DNA from: Anaerocolumna sp. AGMB13020
Lineage (GTDB): Bacteria > Bacillota > Clostridia > Lachnospirales > Lachnospiraceae
Length of the DNA stretch: 64,000 nt
Reading direction: 5' to 3'
Assembly: GCF_033100115.1 (NCBI RefSeq)
Contig: NZ_CP136910.1
Location: 1,984,001 to 2,048,000 of the forward strand
The position numbers were made by a program, and so were the translations under genes. The notes beneath the pieces were generated by a model. That model saw nothing but the letters and a program-made list of their open reading frames with translations, was not told the origin of the DNA and ran no database searches. Below are positions 25,543 to 34,227 of the stretch, piece by piece (positions within the stretch are counted from its first letter, which is position 1; every line of letters starts with the position of its first letter).

Positions 25543-26066
25543 ATGAAATCTCCTCATCTTTCGTTTTTCCTTTTAGTTTATACGAGTAATTTATTACAAG
25601 TATTATTGTATTGATTCAGTCAAATATACAGCAATCTCTTGCAATAATTCTACTTATAAACCGTGTAAGACCCCAGCATATTATATGCCATATCTTACAA
25701 TTTTACAATAATACATCCTTTCTTCACCACCACTCCATTCTGTGTACCCACTTTGCAGTATTCAGCGTTGCGATTTTAGGAACTCAACATCACTGCATCC
25801 TTAAATTACACCTTGCTGTTTTTCGCAAATTGTCGCCCCAAAGAGGAACCTTCAGTCCTGCACAAGCAGATTTCAGACACCCCCTGGTATAAAGTATTAT
25901 TCTTTTAACATTATAAAGAAAAGTTCTTCTACATATAAATAGCAGTAACAGGGCTGCTGTAAAAACCAGCAGCCCTGTTACTCTGTTCATTTTTCTCTGT
26001 GAAATGTGGATAATTATATTTTTCAAAAATTATCGGAGGTATTAGTGCTTATTAACTATGATATGA
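25543..26066. other. Intergenic region with a possible coding fossil
   Basis: A 524-base gap. Between about 25620 and 25892 the plus strand has a 93-codon open frame, and the minus strand has readable pieces such as CAGLKVPLWGDNLRKTA. Neither has a ribosome binding site or a recognised domain. It may be a decayed gene or a dispersed repeat. A strong terminator-like hairpin follows at 25944-25982. Confidence 0.35.
25944..25982 (-). terminator. Strong hairpin after the sseB-like gene
   Basis: A perfect 16-bp stem (AGTAACAGGGCTGCTG and its complement) with a 7-base loop lies 85 bases past the stop. The following minus-strand tract is only moderately T-rich (GCTATTTATAT). Confidence 0.7.
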
Positions 26067-27263
26067 TTATCTGAAAGGCCATAGTCTTTTCTTATAAAAG
26101 GGTGAAGAATCTTTCACCGCACTTTTTCCAAAGGAATCCGCATATGGAACAAAATCAATATACATTCCACCGGCAAATGGTAATGCAATCTTAGCAATAT
26201 TGGAAAAGAGCTGTTCTTTCTCTCCCGTAAAGTCCACTACTAGCAGATAACTTTTTTCTTCTTCTTTGATGAGAAGCTTAAGATAGACAGCCTTAACATT
26301 TTTACAAGTTTTAAGGTACTCTGATATGGCGTTCACCATCTCCTGAGGATAATCTTTGGGTTCGCCAAGTAAAACCTTCGTATCCTCCTTTACAACCTGC
26401 TCTTCCATTTTGTTCGGTTGTTTTTTATCCAATACAACTGCTTCTATCTCATCAAGCATATTAGACGTTAAATTTAGATTAACACCAAAAGGGTTAATTA
26501 CAATCCCGTCTGCTTGTTGAATAAAATGTTTCATATCTTCAAATTGCATGATTGAACCACTATATTTATTCTCCATGTCAAACTTGCGAAGTTCAGTCCA
26601 ATCCGTAAAAAAGGCATAGAAATGTTTATTGTCTGCATTGGTTATAAGAGGAAATGACATTACACTGTCTTCTTTTATAACACACTCTCCAGTCTCTTCA
26701 TTGGTCTTTTCCTGCCTCAGTTTGCTTGCATCCATAGCAAGCAGATATTTCCCTTGATAAATCTCATGAAAAAGCTGCTCCTCCAACTCTGGGCTCGCAC
26801 TTTTTCTTATGAGCTTTTGTATAAAGTCATTTGCTGTTCGGACCAAGGTTGGATTCATGACTGGGCGGTTAATTTCTGGGATTTCTGAGAGATCCGGCTT
26901 TTCTATTATGTCAAATAGACTCAAGCCAAGGAATTGCTGACCAATGTCAATTATTATTGTCTCAAATCCGCTGCGGTATAAATCACCAAATAAGCTCATA
27001 CGGTCTGCTGCTTTATTTTCCAAAAATGTTACCTGTATCATCTGCTGCATCATGTAGTCTTGATACTGATCATAAAAATCCTTTTCTGTGAAAATATAAG
27101 CGGTTGGTCTACTGTTTACAAAATCAAGATAATAATTGTTCGTTTGAAGAAAACGGGCTACCCAAAGGAACTCCTGCTGTTTCAGCCTTTCCAAGATAGT
27201 CTGATATACTTCAGATGATTTCTCCTTGCTGTATTGGATGATAAGCTGTTGTATTGTCTGCAT
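26067..27263 (-). CDS. SseB-family protein
   Basis: The 398-residue protein has an SseB N-terminal-type domain in the middle (about residues 170-280), with KYLLAMDASKL, FPLITNADNKHFYAFFTDWTEL and GIVINPFGVNLNL. An SseB C-terminal-type domain (about 300-398) has EYLKTCKNVKAVYLKLL, LPFAGGMYIDFVPY and SPFYKK. The first ~165 residues are a helical region I cannot assign. SseB was named for enhanced serine sensitivity in E. coli; its biochemical role is unclear, and type VII or toxin links exist only for relatives. AAGGAGG with a five-base spacer sets the start at 27263, six codons after an earlier ATG. It is a single-gene unit. Confidence 0.82.
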   Translation of the reverse strand: MQTIQQLIIQYSKEKSSEVYQTILERLKQQEFLWVARFLQTNNYYLDFVNSRPTAYIFTEKDFYDQYQDYMMQQMIQVTFLENKAADRMSLFGDLYRSGFETIIIDIGQQFLGLSLFDIIEKPDLSEIPEINRPVMNPTLVRTANDFIQKLIRKSASPELEEQLFHEIYQGKYLLAMDASKLRQEKTNEETGECVIKEDSVMSFPLITNADNKHFYAFFTDWTELRKFDMENKYSGSIMQFEDMKHFIQQADGIVINPFGVNLNLTSNMLDEIEAVVLDKKQPNKMEEQVVKEDTKVLLGEPKDYPQEMVNAISEYLKTCKNVKAVYLKLLIKEEEKSYLLVVDFTGEKEQLFSNIAKIALPFAGGMYIDFVPYADSFGKSAVKDSSPFYKKRLWPFR

Positions 27264-27444
27264 ACTAACCTCCTTAAGCAATAATTATTAGGTTATGTTT
27301 TATTTAACCTGCTTCTTGTTTCTTTGAGTCCTTTAAAAAATTTCCAACCATTTTCAGATAATCCCGTTACCAAATCTGCTGGGGCTGAAGGTGACTTGAA
27401 TGCTAAATTTACTTGTGTTATAAGTTCGTATTTATCTTTTACTT

Positions 27445-27903
27445 TTATATTTTAAGGCACCTGAAATAATTGATATCATCTTCACCCACAATTACAAAAC
27501 CCAGCTTCTCATATATCTGTCCTGCAACTGTATTTACTTTTCTATGGCTAATATTTATATTGGTTACGTGGAGGCTATCTATAAGATATTCTATTATTAA
27601 CCTGATTGCAGACAATGCATATCCCTTTTTCTGATGCTTCTCATCAATCATAAAAGGATTAATAAATCCTGATACTCCGTCTTCATCATAACCAGCTCCA
27701 ATTAAGCCAATATATTCATCTTTGTATTTTATTGCAAAAAGCTCCGTGTGTTCTTCATATCTGCTGATTCCAATCCAATACACATTTGGAATGGGAAAAA
27801 ACTCTTTCTGCTCTAAACTCACTGATAATTCACAAATTTGCAGCCAATTGTGTTCATTCAATCCTTCAAGACATACCTCTGTATTTAGCCTTTCCTCTGA
27901 CAT
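27445..27903 (-). CDS. GNAT-family N-acetyltransferase
   Basis: The 152-residue protein has a single GNAT domain. The acetyl-CoA binding loop region is EKHQKKGYALSAIRLIIEYL (variant of Q/RxxGxG/A). It is followed by NINISHRKVNTVAGQIYEKLGFVIVGE, where the asparagine/tyrosine positions are typical. GGAGG lies four bases before the ATG at 27903; a longer frame from 27951 would include it. The substrate is unknown. The next gene upstream, an ICMT-like enzyme, is 129 bases away on the same strand. Confidence 0.85.
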   Translation of the reverse strand: MSEERLNTEVCLEGLNEHNWLQICELSVSLEQKEFFPIPNVYWIGISRYEEHTELFAIKYKDEYIGLIGAGYDEDGVSGFINPFMIDEKHQKKGYALSAIRLIIEYLIDSLHVTNINISHRKVNTVAGQIYEKLGFVIVGEDDINYFRCLKI

Positions 27904-28032
27904 TATACCTCCATTAAATATCACACCGTGTAATATTTTATATCCCATCAATTTCGCGATTTATACAGGAAAAATTTGTAGTAAAAACAAAATAGTTATT
28001 CTTTTCCGTTAAATATACTTTGTAAAATCTAT

Positions 28033-28551
28033 TTATATATACCGCCTTACTTTATTCATATAATTTATATACTCCTCACCAAATTTCTGTATACACCATC
28101 TTTCCTCCGATAGGATTATCCAATGAGCAGATATTTGAAAAATTATTACAATACCCAATAAGGGCAAAGACCGTGTAAGTATCGCACAGCCTATAAAATA
28201 TATGAAATAAGCTACATACATGGGATTTCTTGAAATTCCATAGATTCCCCTTGAATTGATGCCACTCTTTGCAGGTTCTGCAAAATGAATTACAGACAGT
28301 AAACACAACAGAACACCTAAACCATATATTACTAGTCCCGGATAAATCAGGTAAGTATCTGTTCTGATCTTTAAAAAACAAAGAGCTACGAAAATCAACA
28401 GGTTTGATATCTGATAAACCCAGTATGCAGACCTTTCCTTACCAACGAGAGGGGCAAAATGAGCCGCACGTTTTAAAGAGTTCTTATCTAATATTCTTAA
28501 TACACCAAACCTTATAATCAAAAGAGGTAGGATTGCCAGAAATCCATTCAT
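28033..28551 (-). CDS. Isoprenylcysteine carboxyl methyltransferase (ICMT/PEMT)-like membrane protein
   Basis: The 172-residue protein has four to five hydrophobic segments. Its C-terminal signature is of the ICMT/phospholipid methyltransferase family: GIYGISRNPMYVAYFIYF, then LSEERWCIQKFGEEYINYMNKVRRYI. The family uses S-adenosylmethionine to methylate lipid or lipid-like substrates at the membrane; bacterial members are poorly defined. The ribosome binding site is weak. It lies 28 bases after the tandem acetyltransferase gene, so the two are probably co-transcribed. Confidence 0.8.
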   Translation of the reverse strand: MNGFLAILPLLIIRFGVLRILDKNSLKRAAHFAPLVGKERSAYWVYQISNLLIFVALCFLKIRTDTYLIYPGLVIYGLGVLLCLLSVIHFAEPAKSGINSRGIYGISRNPMYVAYFIYFIGCAILTRSLPLLGIVIIFQISAHWIILSEERWCIQKFGEEYINYMNKVRRYI

Positions 28552-28579
28552 TATACCACACTTTCTTTAAACCTTTCGT

Positions 28580-29761
28580 TTAATCCCATTGTCCCGGGAA
28601 GCTTTGTTTTTGCAGTTGAGGAAAATTTTTATTGTATTCTTCTACCTCCTCCTTTGGCAGGTTGACAAAAACCTCTGATTCGTAGAATTTTCCTCTTATA
28701 TCCTTCATACTGCCTTCTGCTAATTCAAAACCCATAAAAGCATTGAAATTCTCCCCTTCAGCTGTTGTAATATTAAAATGATCGCAGGTTTTAAAGCCAA
28801 CTCGAGGATAATAATCAGGTTCACCAAAGATTACTATCCCTTTATAACCTTTATCAGCTGCCAATGCCATGGTCTCCTTTAATAAGAGTTCACCTACTCC
28901 GCTGCCCTGCCATTCAGGTGCCACGCAAAGAGGTCCAAAGGTAACTATATCATGAATTTTGACACCGTCTGCTACCTGAGCTTTTGAATACATGATACAG
29001 CCTATAATCTCACCGTCTTTCACAGCAATTCTGCTTAGCTCCGGTAAATAGTCTTTATCCTGACGTAATTTATGTACAAGGTAATGTTCGTCACATCCAA
29101 GATGGTGTTTATTCCAGAAAGCCTGCTGTGTCACTAATTCAACCTTGTGCCATTCTTCCTCTGTTTCCTTTCTGATGTCTACTTCCTCTCTGTCTAATCT
29201 ATTTTTCATTTTAGGAAACCATCCAAACTCCAGTCTTACTTCTTTTCTTTGCAGATCATTGTTCTTATAACAGCAGGTATCCATTCCAATCAGCTGAAAG
29301 CCTTCGTGCTGATAGAAATCAATTGCATTGACATTACAGGATTGCGTTTCAAGTATAATAGCCCGCCTGCGTTCTCGTCTCGCCTGTTCCTTTGCCATAT
29401 CTATCAAGGCATGTCCAATACCCTGTCTGTGATATTCGTCAGCAACCCATAGTTCTGTAATTCTCAGTCGGTTAGACCATACCTCCTGCTCCGTTTCTAT
29501 TGCAGCAATCAAATTATTATCAGCCAAAACACCCCAGGCATAGGCATGCTCCCAGTGATCTTCGTATAATTTATCGGGATAATCATATTCCTCCGGTGTA
29601 TGAGTAACAGGTTCAGGAAAGCTTTTCTTTTCTATCTCTATGCTGTATCCCTTATCTGTCTTATTCATGGAAACATCATAATACTTATCTGTTGTGTACT
29701 TGATTGGAAGGATTGTTCCTTTCCATTGCTCTTTTGCTAAATGGATAATATCATATTTCAT
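28580..29761 (-). CDS. Tandem-GNAT acetyltransferase (SatA-like plus YhbS-like domains)
   Basis: The 393-residue protein contains two GNAT folds. The first (about residues 60-180) reads like streptothricin acetyltransferase: LRITELWVADEYHRQGIGHALIDMAKEQA and then ETQSCNVNAIDFYQHEGFQLIG. The second (about 195-350) has FGPLCVAPEWQGSGVGELLLKE and GEPDYYPRVGFK, typical of YhbS-type acetyltransferases. Both acetyl-CoA loops (RQGIGH, QGSGVG) look intact. GGAGGAGTAAGG precedes the ATG. Resistance to a streptothricin-type drug is possible from domain 1 but cannot be claimed from sequence. It precedes the ICMT-like gene by 28 bases. Confidence 0.85.
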   Translation of the reverse strand: MKYDIIHLAKEQWKGTILPIKYTTDKYYDVSMNKTDKGYSIEIEKKSFPEPVTHTPEEYDYPDKLYEDHWEHAYAWGVLADNNLIAAIETEQEVWSNRLRITELWVADEYHRQGIGHALIDMAKEQARRERRRAIILETQSCNVNAIDFYQHEGFQLIGMDTCCYKNNDLQRKEVRLEFGWFPKMKNRLDREEVDIRKETEEEWHKVELVTQQAFWNKHHLGCDEHYLVHKLRQDKDYLPELSRIAVKDGEIIGCIMYSKAQVADGVKIHDIVTFGPLCVAPEWQGSGVGELLLKETMALAADKGYKGIVIFGEPDYYPRVGFKTCDHFNITTAEGENFNAFMGFELAEGSMKDIRGKFYESEVFVNLPKEEVEEYNKNFPQLQKQSFPGQWD

Positions 29762-29990
29762 ACCTTACTCCTCCACTTTCTGTCCGATACATTTTTATGC
29801 TTTTTCTTCCCACATTTTAATAAAGGAAGTAAAGAAATGTAATTGACATTATGATACCCCATCTTTATCCAATATTCCAGTGATAATATAATTATAATGA
29901 AATAATCACCATTTATATTTTACTTATTCTTATATGAAAACAGCCCATTATCCTCTATTAACAGGAAACACCAAATCGTAAAATAAAATA

Positions 29991-30022
29991 ACCAGACTGC
30001 TCTATTGTGAGTCCAGTCCGGT
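29991..30022 (-). terminator. Terminator after the histidine kinase gene
   Basis: A 9-bp stem (ACCGGACTG with CAGTCTGGT, one G-T pair) lies 12 bases after the kinase stop and is followed on the minus strand by TATTTTATTTT. Confidence 0.75.
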
Positions 30023-30033
30023 CATAGGTAACG

Positions 30034-31398
30034 CTATCCTTCTATTATTACTGCCACCTCAAAGATTACCACAGCACCTGTTTGCTCCGGCTTATTGTAA
30101 TACTTGATCCCTCCATTATAGCTTTCTGCTATATGATTGGCATAATACATGCCAAGGCCGTAATGCTCCTCTCCTCTGTGAGTCTTTTCCGTATAGAACT
30201 GGTTCTTGGCATATCTTAGAGCCTCCTCTGTAAAGCCTTTGCCGTAATCTTCAATCAGAACACGAAAGACTCTCCCTTTTCTTTGAAAGCTTACTTTAAC
30301 CTTTTTATCCTTCTCTGTATGCTCTGCTGCATTTTTTATGAGATTAATTACGGCTCTTGCTACAGACTCCTTATCCAAAAGGGCTTCTTCCTCTCTAATA
30401 GTATCAGAAATCAATAACTCTATATCACCGGCCTTACAGAAGGCTTCGCTTTCTTCACAAATTTCTGCTATCAGTTCTGCAAGTCTTACTTTCTCGGTTC
30501 GCCTGTCATATTGTGTGTCCCTGGTCTCATCGATTAATAATTTTATATATCTCTCGATTTTATCGGAGTAAATCCCAATAATACCTGCTGACTGGTAAAT
30601 CTCCTCCAGCTTATCCTCCTCTAAGATAAGCTCAGCATTCCCTTTTATGATCGTTAGGGGGGTTTTAATGTCATGGGCCAAGGCTGAGATATTCTTCTTT
30701 CTTTCTTTTTCCGTTTCCCATTCTTTTTGGAGAGATACCGACAAGGCACTTTTCATCTCATAAAGTAATTGCAGTATATCGTCAAACTCCTTCACTACAG
30801 AGTTTTTTTGCTCAATTATTAATTCTTTGGTTTGAATCTGTTCAATTTCTTCCTGAACCGGCTTTAACAGATGTTTTAGTTTCCTGCCCAGTATAAGTGC
30901 GTTACCAATAATAAGCGCAATAAATATTAAAATAAAAAATATGAAACCCATTAATTCAGGAGCTGGAAAGAGCCAGCGCAGGGTCGGTGAAGCAAAATAA
31001 GCGGCTATTTTGTAGCTTACCAACAGATACCCTTCCCTTCGTTCAACAACCATATAGTAGCCCTTTGAATACCTCTTTTCTATATAAGCTTTCGCCTCTG
31101 CCAGTTCCTCTTTTGTAAAATTCCCCAACTGATAAACACCCTCTCTGTCAAAGATCCCATATTTGCAGGAATAGGGAAGCAGCTCTTCAGAGAATGGCTC
31201 ACTTTCTGCCAGCTTTTCCTTATTCTCCTCTAAATAACGTTCCGAATAATTGGCAGGTAACAGGATACCATTATTTATAACTACAAATAATAAGCAGACA
31301 AATAATATTATTTCCAGCAATATGGTGAAAGAGAAAATAATGAACTGCTTTAGAAATAACCAAAAAAGAGTATTGGTCCTTAACTTCTTTATACCCAT
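30034..31398 (-). CDS. Two-component sensor histidine kinase (HisKA type)
   Basis: The 454-residue protein has TM1 at about residues 10-40, an extracytoplasmic sensor of ~100 residues, and TM2 at about 148-170. A coiled linker leads to the HisKA H-box (ISALAHDIKTPLTIIKGNAEL), an N-box (VINLIKNAAEH) and G-boxes (DYGKGFTEEAL and HYGLGMYYA). I start it at 31398, where its ATG overlaps the end of the regulator by ten bases; an ATG at 31416 lacks a ribosome binding site. With the upstream OmpR-type regulator it forms a complete system. There is no ABC transporter gene next to it to hint at an antimicrobial peptide role. Confidence 0.92.
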   Translation of the reverse strand: MGIKKLRTNTLFWLFLKQFIIFSFTILLEIILFVCLLFVVINNGILLPANYSERYLEENKEKLAESEPFSEELLPYSCKYGIFDREGVYQLGNFTKEELAEAKAYIEKRYSKGYYMVVERREGYLLVSYKIAAYFASPTLRWLFPAPELMGFIFFILIFIALIIGNALILGRKLKHLLKPVQEEIEQIQTKELIIEQKNSVVKEFDDILQLLYEMKSALSVSLQKEWETEKERKKNISALAHDIKTPLTIIKGNAELILEEDKLEEIYQSAGIIGIYSDKIERYIKLLIDETRDTQYDRRTEKVRLAELIAEICEESEAFCKAGDIELLISDTIREEEALLDKESVARAVINLIKNAAEHTEKDKKVKVSFQRKGRVFRVLIEDYGKGFTEEALRYAKNQFYTEKTHRGEEHYGLGMYYANHIAESYNGGIKYYNKPEQTGAVVIFEVAVIIEG

Positions 31399-32048
31399 TT
31401 GTATCCGATCCCCCATACTGTCTCAATGGGTTTTTCTTCGTATTTTTTCAGTTTCGCCCTGATATTTTTAATATGCTCCCGTATGATACTGCTGTCACTC
31501 TCACATTGAAAGCCAAATACTTTTTCTAAAATCTGCTCCAGTGTAAATACCGTTCCTTTATTTTTTACCATAAATTCACAGATGTCATATTCACTTTTTG
31601 TCAGTTCTATTTTGTCCTGTTTATAATACAGAACCTTTTCTGATAGATCAAACCGGTAATCATTCATTACAATACGGCTGTGATATTCCCTTTTCTCTCG
31701 TCTTAAATGGGCATTCACTCTTGCCCTTAGCTCTGTTAAACTAAAGGGCTTTCTAATATAATCATCTCCGCCGATGGCAAACCCCTCCATAAGGTCCATA
31801 TCCATGGTACGGGCTGTAATAAAAAGGATTGGACAGTCCACGCTGTCTCTTATCTCTTTGCAGAAAGCAAAGCCATCCATGTCCGGCATCATTACATCCA
31901 GCAGAATCAAATCATAAGCTGTAAGCTTGTCTCTTTCCACCTTATCCACCCTATCCTGTACTTCCACCAGGTGATTATCTTTTTCCAGAGCCCTTTTCAC
32001 GATATTTAGAATCTGTGCATCATCATCTACTGCAAGAATTTTCGCCAT
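31389..32048 (-). CDS. OmpR/PhoB-family response regulator
   Basis: The 219-residue protein has a receiver domain (LAVDDDAQILNIV, phosphorylated Asp in LILLDVMMPDMDG, switch Lys in YIRKPFSLTEL). A C-terminal winged helix follows (LTKSEYDICEFMVKNKG and SIIREHIKNIRAKL, ending WGIGYKWV). AAGAGGAC precedes the ATG. It overlaps the cognate kinase by ten bases. The trigger and targets are unknown. Confidence 0.94.
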   Translation of the reverse strand: MAKILAVDDDAQILNIVKRALEKDNHLVEVQDRVDKVERDKLTAYDLILLDVMMPDMDGFAFCKEIRDSVDCPILFITARTMDMDLMEGFAIGGDDYIRKPFSLTELRARVNAHLRREKREYHSRIVMNDYRFDLSEKVLYYKQDKIELTKSEYDICEFMVKNKGTVFTLEQILEKVFGFQCESDSSIIREHIKNIRAKLKKYEEKPIETVWGIGYKWV

Positions 32049-32259
32049 TGTGTCCTCTTTTCCCTGCTAACCATTTCTTTCTAAGAATAGCTGTTAATAA
32101 GCCGATAAACTGTTACTGTCAGTATACCCCAACAACTACATCGGCTGCAAGAGTGTTTGCCATGCCTTGTCCTCAAATAGAAAGCCTGGGATTTCATTTA
32201 TTCAAGAACATCTACTATGAAATCATTTATGCATTCTTACCTTATCTGACACATATAAA

Positions 32260-32286
32260 CAGCACCCGTTATTAATCCGGGTGCTG
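32260..32286 (-). terminator. Terminator after the TraX-like gene
   Basis: A perfect 9-bp stem, CAGCACCCG with CGGGTGCTG, is followed on the minus strand by TTTATAT. It lies 36 bases after the traX-like stop. Confidence 0.7.
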
Positions 32287-32321
32287 AAGTTATACGCATC
32301 AATATCGTTTTTATCTGCACA

Positions 32322-33158
32322 CTAATGGTTCAGTACAAAATAAAGTCCTATGGATAAACCATATAAGATATAGACATGGGCCGGGTAAAACCAGTAGAAT
32401 AACTTCTTATTCCCCTTTCCTCTTTCTCCGTTATACAAGAGCATCGGTATTGCCGCAAAGGCTCCCATCCATTCATAAGCAACGGTAAATAACATTTTTA
32501 CTGTAATCTCAGGAAATAACGCCATCGGATAGACCACGTACAGCAGAAGGGTTGTAAGAAAGAAAACCAACGCCTGCCATTTACGTCTTTTACGAAACAG
32601 ATACATTAATATACCCTGTAACACAAAGAATGTACCGCCATCTACAATCCAGCTATGTAAAGGAAGCACCGTAAAATGCAGCAGATTTATCATAAACAAC
32701 GACCCCGGTACCAGGTTTGCTGTAATTATAGCCACAAAGGGCAGTATAATAGGTACGATAATAGCCGCTAAGCCTTTGCCCCACTTCTTTTTTGCACACC
32801 AGTCGAATCCCTGCAGGATAACCAGAAGAATCGTAAATGTTGCAAGCATCTGGTTCTGAGGATAAAAACCATCCGGCCGGTTTAACTTAAATACGATAAA
32901 CAAATATTGCAGAAAGCTCATGACAATGGCAATTGCATATATCTGCAGAAAGTATTTTTTCCGGTTACGGGTATGGGTAAACCCTTCAATGACACAGAAT
33001 AAAAATAAAGGTGCCGATAAACGTCCAAGCATTGAAAACCATTCCGGTATCTTACCTGTAAACCCCATAAAATAATGAATGTGATCCAGTACCATCAGAA
33101 ACATGGCTATGTACTTTAGCTGAAATCCGGTTAAGCCTTTTTTCGTTGATTGTTCCAT
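32322..33158 (-). CDS. TraX-family membrane protein
   Basis: The 278-residue protein has about eight hydrophobic segments and the TraX family signature: LKYIAMFLMVLDHIHYF near the N-terminus and LGRLSAPLFLFCVIEGFTHTRNRKKYF. TraX N-acetylates F-pilin in E. coli. Chromosomal Firmicutes copies are usually unlinked to conjugation genes, as here, and are thought to be membrane acyltransferases. GGAAAGGAG lies upstream of the ATG. No transfer genes are nearby. Confidence 0.9.
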   Translation of the reverse strand: MEQSTKKGLTGFQLKYIAMFLMVLDHIHYFMGFTGKIPEWFSMLGRLSAPLFLFCVIEGFTHTRNRKKYFLQIYAIAIVMSFLQYLFIVFKLNRPDGFYPQNQMLATFTILLVILQGFDWCAKKKWGKGLAAIIVPIILPFVAIITANLVPGSLFMINLLHFTVLPLHSWIVDGGTFFVLQGILMYLFRKRRKWQALVFFLTTLLLYVVYPMALFPEITVKMLFTVAYEWMGAFAAIPMLLYNGERGKGNKKLFYWFYPAHVYILYGLSIGLYFVLNH

Positions 33159-33285
33159 TTCAATTAATCTCCTTTCCTATCAGAGTAAGTCTAGCTTATA
33201 TTTATAAGAATTCTATAAGGAAATAAAAATGTATCGTAATTTTCATTACATTTATCATTTTTATCCATGACATGCCACACTATAA

Positions 33286-33509
33286 AAAAACTGGGTTTGG
33301 ATGAACCCATCGGCAATCTGGATTCCAAAACAGACAAAGAAATTATGGAGTTGTTCAGAAAAATTAATGTAACCTATGGTAAGACTTTGATTCAGGTTAC
33401 TCACTCCAGCAGTTCCTCTCAATATGGCACTTCCATCATTCGACTGGTAGATGGGGAAATCATTGAACAATCTGACATTGCCTTAAATCCACTTAATGCA
33501 GCAATCTAA
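33286..33509 (+). pseudogene. ABC transporter ATPase remnant (C-terminal part)
   Basis: About 75 codons match only the last third of a MacB/LolD-type ATPase. LGLDEPIGNLDSKTDKEI corresponds to the end of Walker B and the D-loop; LIQVTHSSSSSQYG covers the H-loop region with its conserved His; RLVDGEI is the usual ending. Walker A, the Q-loop and the signature motif are absent, and there is no permease gene nearby. The normal DEPTGNLDS reads DEPIGNLDS. It is best read as a decaying fragment, with the 88-bp palindrome just after it. Confidence 0.8.
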
Positions 33510-33521
33510 GCAGTTTTGCAT

Positions 33522-33609
33522 AAAAAACCTGTTTTATTTGAACTAACCTCCCATAAATTAGAGGTTTTAGCCTAACTTATGGGGGCAGTTCAATTAAAAC
33601 AGGCTTTTT
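33522..33609. repeat. 88-bp near-perfect palindrome
   Basis: The outer arms 33522-33545 and 33586-33609 match over 24 bases with three mismatches (AAAACCTGTTTTA type). The inner arms at about 33548-33560 and 33573-33585 continue the stem. The loop is about 11 bases. It ends in CTTTTT on the plus strand and AAAAAA on the left, so it could end transcription in both directions, or be the end of a lost mobile element. Confidence 0.8.
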
Positions 33610-33616
33610 ACTTATA

Positions 33617-34201
33617 CTAATTTGTGTACCAGGTAGCAAAGACACAATCCGAGCCTTCTGTCGCAAAGGTCTCAACAATATCCATATGACAGATTTTATC
33701 TGGAAATACGAGCTTATAAATACTTAATAATGTACCCTGGCAGCATCTGCACCAAGTCGTCGTGGGCGGTTTCTGCCAGCCTCCCTTGATTACATAACAG
33801 ACACAGGAACTTCCGTAACTGAAGTGGGAATATATTTTTCCGTTGATATACTCGACTTTCTTCCCACACCTGCCTCTACCATTTAAAAATTCCGCAACTG
33901 CCTTTATATAGTCTTCGTCCTCCGCATATTTCTCACGAATCTCCTTAAAGTATTTTACATAAGGAGAATACTTATTTGCCTTGATACAGGCGCTTTCTTC
34001 TCTTACATGAATAAGTATTTCCGGACTAACTGTATTTTCAAGCCGCTCATTTACTTTCATTGCCCATTCAGCACTTTGAGCTGGGGTTTCCTGTCCAGTC
34101 AATTCATCAAGTCCACTCAGTATTTTATCAGCCTGCCCTTTACCCAGATACTGATCTAATGATTTCTTTAATTTTTCACAATGCTTTTTGGCGTTGTCCA
34201 T
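33617..34201 (-). CDS. Cys-rich protein resembling DUF6144
   Basis: The 194-residue soluble protein has an N-terminal helical part (residues 1-110) and a C-terminal half with RGRCGKKVEY, SSCVCYVI, TTTWCRCCQGTLLSIYKLVF and EGSDCVFATWY. This layout, a late C-x-C-C-x-G motif followed by an acidic E-G-x-x-C ending, resembles the DUF6144 proteins of Firmicutes; the call is from memory and tentative. GGAGGGA lies six bases before the ATG at 34201, whereas a longer frame to 34261 would overlap the upstream gene. It starts 26 bases after the AraC/GyrI-like gene ends, so the regulator may be linked to it. Confidence 0.6.
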   Translation of the reverse strand: MDNAKKHCEKLKKSLDQYLGKGQADKILSGLDELTGQETPAQSAEWAMKVNERLENTVSPEILIHVREESACIKANKYSPYVKYFKEIREKYAEDEDYIKAVAEFLNGRGRCGKKVEYINGKIYSHFSYGSSCVCYVIKGGWQKPPTTTWCRCCQGTLLSIYKLVFPDKICHMDIVETFATEGSDCVFATWYTN

Positions 34202-34227
34202 TCTTCCCTCCGTTTTAACTTGATCTA

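Noticed and set aside
25790..26026. Minus-strand 78-codon frame with a hydrophobic N-terminus
   Set aside because: It overlaps the strong hairpin at 25944-25982 and lacks a ribosome site; the whole stretch is listed as a possible fossil instead.
32322..33158. TraX as evidence of a conjugative element
   Set aside because: No relaxase, coupling protein or type IV secretion genes are near; chromosomal TraX-like genes are common in Firmicutes.
33261..33470. Minus-strand frame opposite the ABC-ATPase fragment
   Set aside because: The plus-strand frame has clear ATPase D-loop and H-loop motifs; the minus frame is its shadow.
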